A stretch of 64,000 bases of DNA from Gammaproteobacteria bacterium RIFOXYD12_FULL_61_37. GTDB lineage: Bacteria; Pseudomonadota; Gammaproteobacteria; Chromatiales; Chromatiaceae. Within the stretch, counting starts at the first letter, position 1; every line of letters starts with the position of its first letter. The position numbers and the translations under genes are program-made. The notes under the pieces were generated by a model, which was given only the letters and a program-made list of their open reading frames with translations, did not search any database and had not been told where the DNA came from. Positions 60,746 through 64,000 of the stretch are shown one piece after another. The stretch spans positions 375,289 to 439,288 of the forward strand of contig MGZB01000001.1 of assembly GCA_001801995.1 (NCBI GenBank), written 5' to 3'.

Positions 60746-61290
60746 CAGACTTCGGAATCCAGCTCTTCAATGGTGCGATTGTGGTTGGTGTAGATGCAGA
60801 TGTCGGCGGCGATGGCGAGCCCCTTCTCGACAATCTGTACAGCGCTCAAATCGGTGTTTTCCATCAGTGCGCGGGCAGCGGCCTGGGCGAAGGCTCCCCC
60901 GGAGCCGATAGCCATCAGGCCGTTCTCGGGTTCGAGCACGTCACCGGTGCCGGAAATGATAAGGGACGCCTTGGCGTCGGCCACGCAAAGCATGGCCTCC
61001 AGGCGTCGAAGCATGCGGTCGGTGCGCCAGTCCTTGGCTAGCTCGACGGCGGCGCGGGTCAGGTTACCCTGGTGTTTCTCCAGCTTTCCCTCAAACCGTT
61101 CGAAAAGGGTGAAGGCGTCGGCAGTGGCGCCGGCAAATCCAGCCAGTACCTGTTCCCTGTAGAGGCGGCGCACCTTGCGGGCATTGCCTTTCATTATCGT
61201 GTTGCCGAGGGAGACCTGGCCATCGCCGCCGACTGCAACCTTGCCGTTGCGCCGGATGGATAGAATGGTGGTGCCGTGAAAAGTCTCCAT
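60745..61290 (-). CDS. hslV: HslV peptidase of the HslVU protease
   Basis: HslV is the threonine peptidase, a relative of the proteasome beta subunit. The 181-residue protein starts Met-Glu-Thr-Phe-His-Gly before Thr7-Thr8-Ile, so a six-residue propeptide must be removed to expose the catalytic Thr7; E. coli HslV removes only Met. The Gly-Asp-Gly-Gln-Val segment and Gly-Ser-Gly-Gly follow. A possible heat-shock promoter lies just upstream. Confidence 0.96.
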   Translation of the reverse strand: METFHGTTILSIRRNGKVAVGGDGQVSLGNTIMKGNARKVRRLYREQVLAGFAGATADAFTLFERFEGKLEKHQGNLTRAAVELAKDWRTDRMLRRLEAMLCVADAKASLIISGTGDVLEPENGLMAIGSGGAFAQAAARALMENTDLSAVQIVEKGLAIAADICIYTNHNRTIEELDSEV

Positions 61291-61303
61291 GCCTTGCTCT
61301 CTG

Positions 61304-61331
61304 ACGTGGGAAACGGGTGATTCTATCCAAG
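61304..61331 (-). promoter_or_regulatory. Candidate sigma32 promoter of hslVU
   Basis: On the minus strand CTTGGAT (61325-61331), 14 bases and CCCACGT (61304-61310) resemble the heat-shock consensus CTTGAAA-N13-15-CCCATNT. It ends 13 bases before the hslV ATG, which is close but possible. HslVU is heat-shock controlled in E. coli. Confidence 0.4.
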
Positions 61332-61338
61332 AAACGGA

Positions 61339-62244
61339 CTATTGTCCGGGGTCTTTCTTCTTCCTGGCCCGCGGGTGGGCCTGGTCGTAGACCTCTGCTA
61401 AGTGACGAAAATCGAGATGGGTGTAGATCTGGGTGGTGCCGATGTCCGCATGGCCCAGCAATTCCTGCACGGCGCGCAGGTCACCCGAGCCTTCCAGGAG
61501 GTGGCCGGCGAAGGAGTGGCGCAGCATGTGGGGATGAACGTGGCTAGGGGCCCCGCCGTGGCGGGCCTGTTGATCGACGCGCTGTTGTACCGCGCGGTGG
61601 GATATGCGGTTGCCGCGCCGGCTGACAAAAAGGGCCATCTCACCGGGCTTCGCCAGGCCTTGACGGACCGCAAGCCAGCAGTTGATGGCTTGGCGGGCCA
61701 GACCGCCGATAGGAACCAGGCGCACCTTCTCTCCCTTGCCGGTCACGCGCAAAAGGTCATCGGAAGAGGGGATGTCGATGACATTTAGGGAGACCAGTTC
61801 GGCCAGCCGCAGGCCAGAAGAATAGAGCAGTTCCATAATGGCCCGGTCCCTCAGGCCAAGGGGCGTATCCGCCGGGATGCCGTCCAGCAGTTGACCGAGC
61901 GTTTCTGCGTCCAAATGGGGGGGGAGCCGGTGCTCCGATTTGGGGGGGCGAATGAGATCGGCAGGATTGTGGCCGACGCCCCCTTCCCGCAGAAGGTAAC
62001 GGAACAGTGCGCGTAGGGAAGAAAGCGCTCTCCGCAGGGAGGGCCCTGACAGCCCCTTCCGGTGGCGTTCGGCTGTGTAGACGCGGATGTGGTGCGAGGT
62101 CAGCTCGGCCCAACCCAGCAGTCCCTGCCCCAGAGCCCACGCCTTAACGCCGTGAAGGTCATGTTCGTAGGCTGCCAGGGTGCGCAGTGAAAGGCATCGT
62201 TCGTCTCTAAGGTATTTGAGAAAGCCTTGCAGCTCGTCAAACAC
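61339..62244 (-). CDS. xerC: Site-specific tyrosine recombinase XerC
   Basis: XerC, with XerD, resolves chromosome dimers at dif. The 301-residue protein has an N-terminal SAM-like domain and the full catalytic set: Arg146, Lys170, His239-x-x-Arg242, His265 and Tyr274 (Tyr-Thr-His). It is called XerC rather than XerD because of the DUF484-dapF-lysA context, which is conserved for xerC. It overlaps the DUF484 gene by eight bases. Confidence 0.96.
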   Translation of the reverse strand: MFDELQGFLKYLRDERCLSLRTLAAYEHDLHGVKAWALGQGLLGWAELTSHHIRVYTAERHRKGLSGPSLRRALSSLRALFRYLLREGGVGHNPADLIRPPKSEHRLPPHLDAETLGQLLDGIPADTPLGLRDRAIMELLYSSGLRLAELVSLNVIDIPSSDDLLRVTGKGEKVRLVPIGGLARQAINCWLAVRQGLAKPGEMALFVSRRGNRISHRAVQQRVDQQARHGGAPSHVHPHMLRHSFAGHLLEGSGDLRAVQELLGHADIGTTQIYTHLDFRHLAEVYDQAHPRARKKKDPGQ

Positions 62245-62929
62245 CGGGCAGGGAGACCTTTTGCAGAAACCGGCTGACCAGTTCCGACAGGCGGTTCAGG
62301 AAAAGGGTTCCCTTGCCGGCAGTGAATCGCTCCTCGGAGCGGCTGCCGATGGCCAAAACACCATAGGCGTCATTGCATCGCAGGGGAACCAAGGCAGTAG
62401 AACGGATACTTTCGGCGCTGTGGCCGAAAATGAAGCTGAGTTGATTGGGGTCGAGATTGCCGCAAAACGGCCATCCATTGTCGAGAAAAGCCTTCAGCTT
62501 GGCGATTACAGCCGGGTTATCGGCGGGCGTTGAAGCCGGCTGGTCCAGCTCGCCGCACGAGAAGAGGCGAAGTTCGACGGCATCCGCCTGAAAATGGGTA
62601 AAGAGTTCGTCGTTGAGGGCGGAGACCACCTCTTCGAAGCAATGGCAACCTATTAGGGAAAGGGTCAAATGGTGTATGCGATCAGCGAGATTCTCGTTCT
62701 CGCGGGCAATCTCGATAAGCTGCCGTTGACGCTCATTGCATCCGTCCAGTTGCTCTCGCAAGACCTGGACCTGGCGTTCGAGCAAAGAAACAGCCTGGCC
62801 GCTGGGGTGAGGGATACGAAGCTTGCTTAAAAGTTCTTCGTGATGGAGAAAAAAGTCCGGGTTGTCAGTGAGGTAATCATCAACAATTTTGCTCATGTCC
62901 ATATTGTGCTTAAGTGATTTATTGCTCAT
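62237..62929 (-). CDS. DUF484 family protein (GAF-like)
   Basis: The 230-residue protein has the DUF484 pattern: an N-terminal helix ending in Phe-Leu-His-His-Glu-Glu-Leu-Leu, a short coiled coil about 45-85, and a GAF-like domain to residue 220 with Gly-Val-Leu-Ala-Ile-Gly-Ser. The family sits between dapF and xerC in many gammaproteobacteria. Its ligand is unknown. It overlaps dapF by four bases (ATGA). Confidence 0.92.
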   Translation of the reverse strand: MSNKSLKHNMDMSKIVDDYLTDNPDFFLHHEELLSKLRIPHPSGQAVSLLERQVQVLREQLDGCNERQRQLIEIARENENLADRIHHLTLSLIGCHCFEEVVSALNDELFTHFQADAVELRLFSCGELDQPASTPADNPAVIAKLKAFLDNGWPFCGNLDPNQLSFIFGHSAESIRSTALVPLRCNDAYGVLAIGSRSEERFTAGKGTLFLNRLSELVSRFLQKVSLPGV

Positions 62930-63756
62930 AGCTCGATGATTCCCTCAAAGACCCGTTCCGCCGGCCCGGTCATCCAAACGGGCTCACCGGGACCGGCCCA
63001 AGCGATAATGAGATCTCCACCCGGCAGGGAGACCCGGACCCGCTCTTCCAGCAGGCCCCAGCGCCGGCCGATCACCATGGCGGCACAGGCCCCGGTGCCG
63101 CAGGCGAGGGTTTCCCCGGAGCCACGCTCGAACACCCGTAGGTCGATGTGGTCGCGAGAGCGCAGGGCCATGAAGCCGGCATTGACCCTTTTCGGGAAGC
63201 GGGCATGGGACTCGATCAAGGGACCCAGGGTCTCGACCTGGGCCGTGGCGCAGTCATCCACCCGCAAGACGGCATGGGGGTTGCCCATGGAGACGGCACC
63301 GATGGCATAGACCTCCCCGCCGATCTCCAACGGGTAGGCATCGGCCTCGGCGTCAGCACGGAAGGGAAGCCGTTCCGGAGAGAAGACCGGTGCGCCCATA
63401 TTGACCCTCACTTGGCCGTCCGGCTCCACAAAGAGCCGGATATTGCCCGACGCGGTGCCGACATCAATGACCTCTTTCTCAGTCAGACCCTGGTCGCGCA
63501 CGAAACGGGCGAAGCAGCGGGCGCCATTGCCGCACTGCTCGACCTCGCCGCCATCGGCGTTGAAGATGCGGTAGTGAAAATCGGTGGCGGGGTCGCGCGT
63601 GGTTTCCACCAACAGCAACTGATCGCAACCGATGCCGAATCGCCGATCCGCCAGGAATTGGATCTGCTCGCCTGTCAAGGCGATGGTTTGGTGGGTGGCG
63701 TCCAGGACCACGAAGTCGTTGCCCAGTCCCTGCATTTTGGTGAAGGAAAGCCTCAT
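62926..63756 (-). CDS. dapF: Diaminopimelate epimerase
   Basis: DapF converts LL- to meso-diaminopimelate for lysine and peptidoglycan. The 276-residue protein has the two catalytic cysteines, Cys75 in Gln-Cys-Gly-Asn-Gly-Ala-Arg-Cys and Cys219 in Ala-Cys-Gly-Thr-Gly-Ala. The N terminus ([11 protein letters not shown]) is typical. It overlaps lysA upstream and the DUF484 gene downstream, each by four bases. Confidence 0.98.
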   Translation of the reverse strand: MRLSFTKMQGLGNDFVVLDATHQTIALTGEQIQFLADRRFGIGCDQLLLVETTRDPATDFHYRIFNADGGEVEQCGNGARCFARFVRDQGLTEKEVIDVGTASGNIRLFVEPDGQVRVNMGAPVFSPERLPFRADAEADAYPLEIGGEVYAIGAVSMGNPHAVLRVDDCATAQVETLGPLIESHARFPKRVNAGFMALRSRDHIDLRVFERGSGETLACGTGACAAMVIGRRWGLLEERVRVSLPGGDLIIAWAGPGEPVWMTGPAERVFEGIIEL

Positions 63757-64000
63757 GGCAAGGGCGCTTCCAAGGCGAACAGTTCCTGGATCGTCTCCCG
63801 GCGGCGGACCAAATGGTATTGGTCGCCGTCCACCATCACCTCGGCGACGCGGGGACGCGAGTTGTAATTGGAACTCATGACAAAACCGTAGGCGCCACTG
63901 GTGCGGACGGCAAGGAGATCGGCTTGCCGGAGATTGAGCCGGCGCCCTTTGCCGAGAAAGTCTCCAGTTTCGCAGACCGGGCCGACCACGTCGTAGACGG
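63753..64000 (-). CDS. lysA: Diaminopimelate decarboxylase (3' end only)
   Basis: Only the last 81 or so residues are in the window; the 5' end lies beyond base 64000. The segment holds [13 protein letters not shown], the conserved cysteine motif of LysA, and [12 protein letters not shown] with the substrate/PLP-contact tyrosine. LysA makes lysine from meso-diaminopimelate, the product of the adjacent DapF. Confidence 0.96.
   Translation of the reverse strand, partial: VYDVVGPVCETGDFLGKGRRLNLRQADLLAVRTSGAYGFVMSSNYNSRPRVAEVMVDGDQYHLVRRRETIQELFALEAPLP

Noticed and set aside
59478-60793. Two long plus-strand frames opposite hslU
   Set aside because: They are Ser/Arg- or Gly/Asp-rich shadows of the conserved hslU gene, with no motif.

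Overview
The window is a 64 kb chromosomal segment from a gammaproteobacterium and spans the replication origin. The evidence is the gene order: atpIBEFHAGDC, parB-parA, rsmG-mnmG, mnmE-yidC-rnpA-rpmH, dnaA-dnaN-recF-gyrB, plsC-gmhB-glyS-glyQ, then glnA-ntrB-ntrC, trmL/gpsA/secB, ubiE-ubiJ-ubiB, hslVU and xerC-DUF484-dapF-lysA. Several genes hint at a sulfur-oxidising relative (TusA next to a PP-loop thiolase-like protein, a rhodanese next to an ArsR protein with SqrR-like cysteines). That affiliation is inference and no marker gene for it is present.

Region by region. 1-6.7 kb: a type I restriction-modification locus (end of hsdM, hsdS, hsdR) with a HipA-like kinase and a HIRAN-domain protein between hsdS and hsdR, all coupled by ATGA overlaps. 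hsdR carries an in-frame 59-base palindromic insert. 6.9-10.2 kb: trpG-trpD, a GNAT acetyltransferase, a CDA-fold deaminase and a SlyD-type isomerase. 10.2-17.2 kb: the full F1Fo ATP synthase operon with a recognisable sigma70 promoter and terminator. 17.4-21.7 kb: ParAB and the rRNA/tRNA modification genes rsmG and mnmG. 21.8-25.7 kb: an oppositely oriented moxR-DUF58-transglutaminase operon that separates mnmG from mnmE. 25.7-35.7 kb: the origin core. Perfect DnaA boxes lie on both sides of dnaA, and recF contains two parS sites. 35.7-40.3 kb: plsC, gmhB, a MazG-like gene and glySQ. 40.5-47.4 kb: a PP-loop/NFACT-R protein with TusA, then the nitrogen block with a sigma54 promoter and NtrC boxes. 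47.4-55.9 kb: endonuclease V, a class 1B PyrD, trmL, gpsA, secB, a rhodanese/ArsR pair, envC, ctpA and a DJ-1 protein. 55.9-64 kb: ubiquinone genes, hslVU, xerC, dapF and the end of lysA.

Base composition changes strongly across the window. Flanks are GC-rich (41 of 60 bases at 7081-7140, 39 of 60 at 63001-63060) and the origin core is AT-rich (16 of 60 at 31081-31140). The change is gradual on both sides. No rRNA, tRNA, CRISPR array, transposase or intact prophage gene was seen. No gene-free stretch exceeds 300 bases; the longest is the rpmH-dnaA gap of 290 bases.

The most unusual items are the HipA-like/HIRAN gene pair inside the restriction operon, the palindromic element inside hsdR with a related 13-base sequence at the altered end of rpmH, the two parS sites placed in recF so that both encode Phe-His-Val-Glu, and the AT-rich valley centred on the origin.
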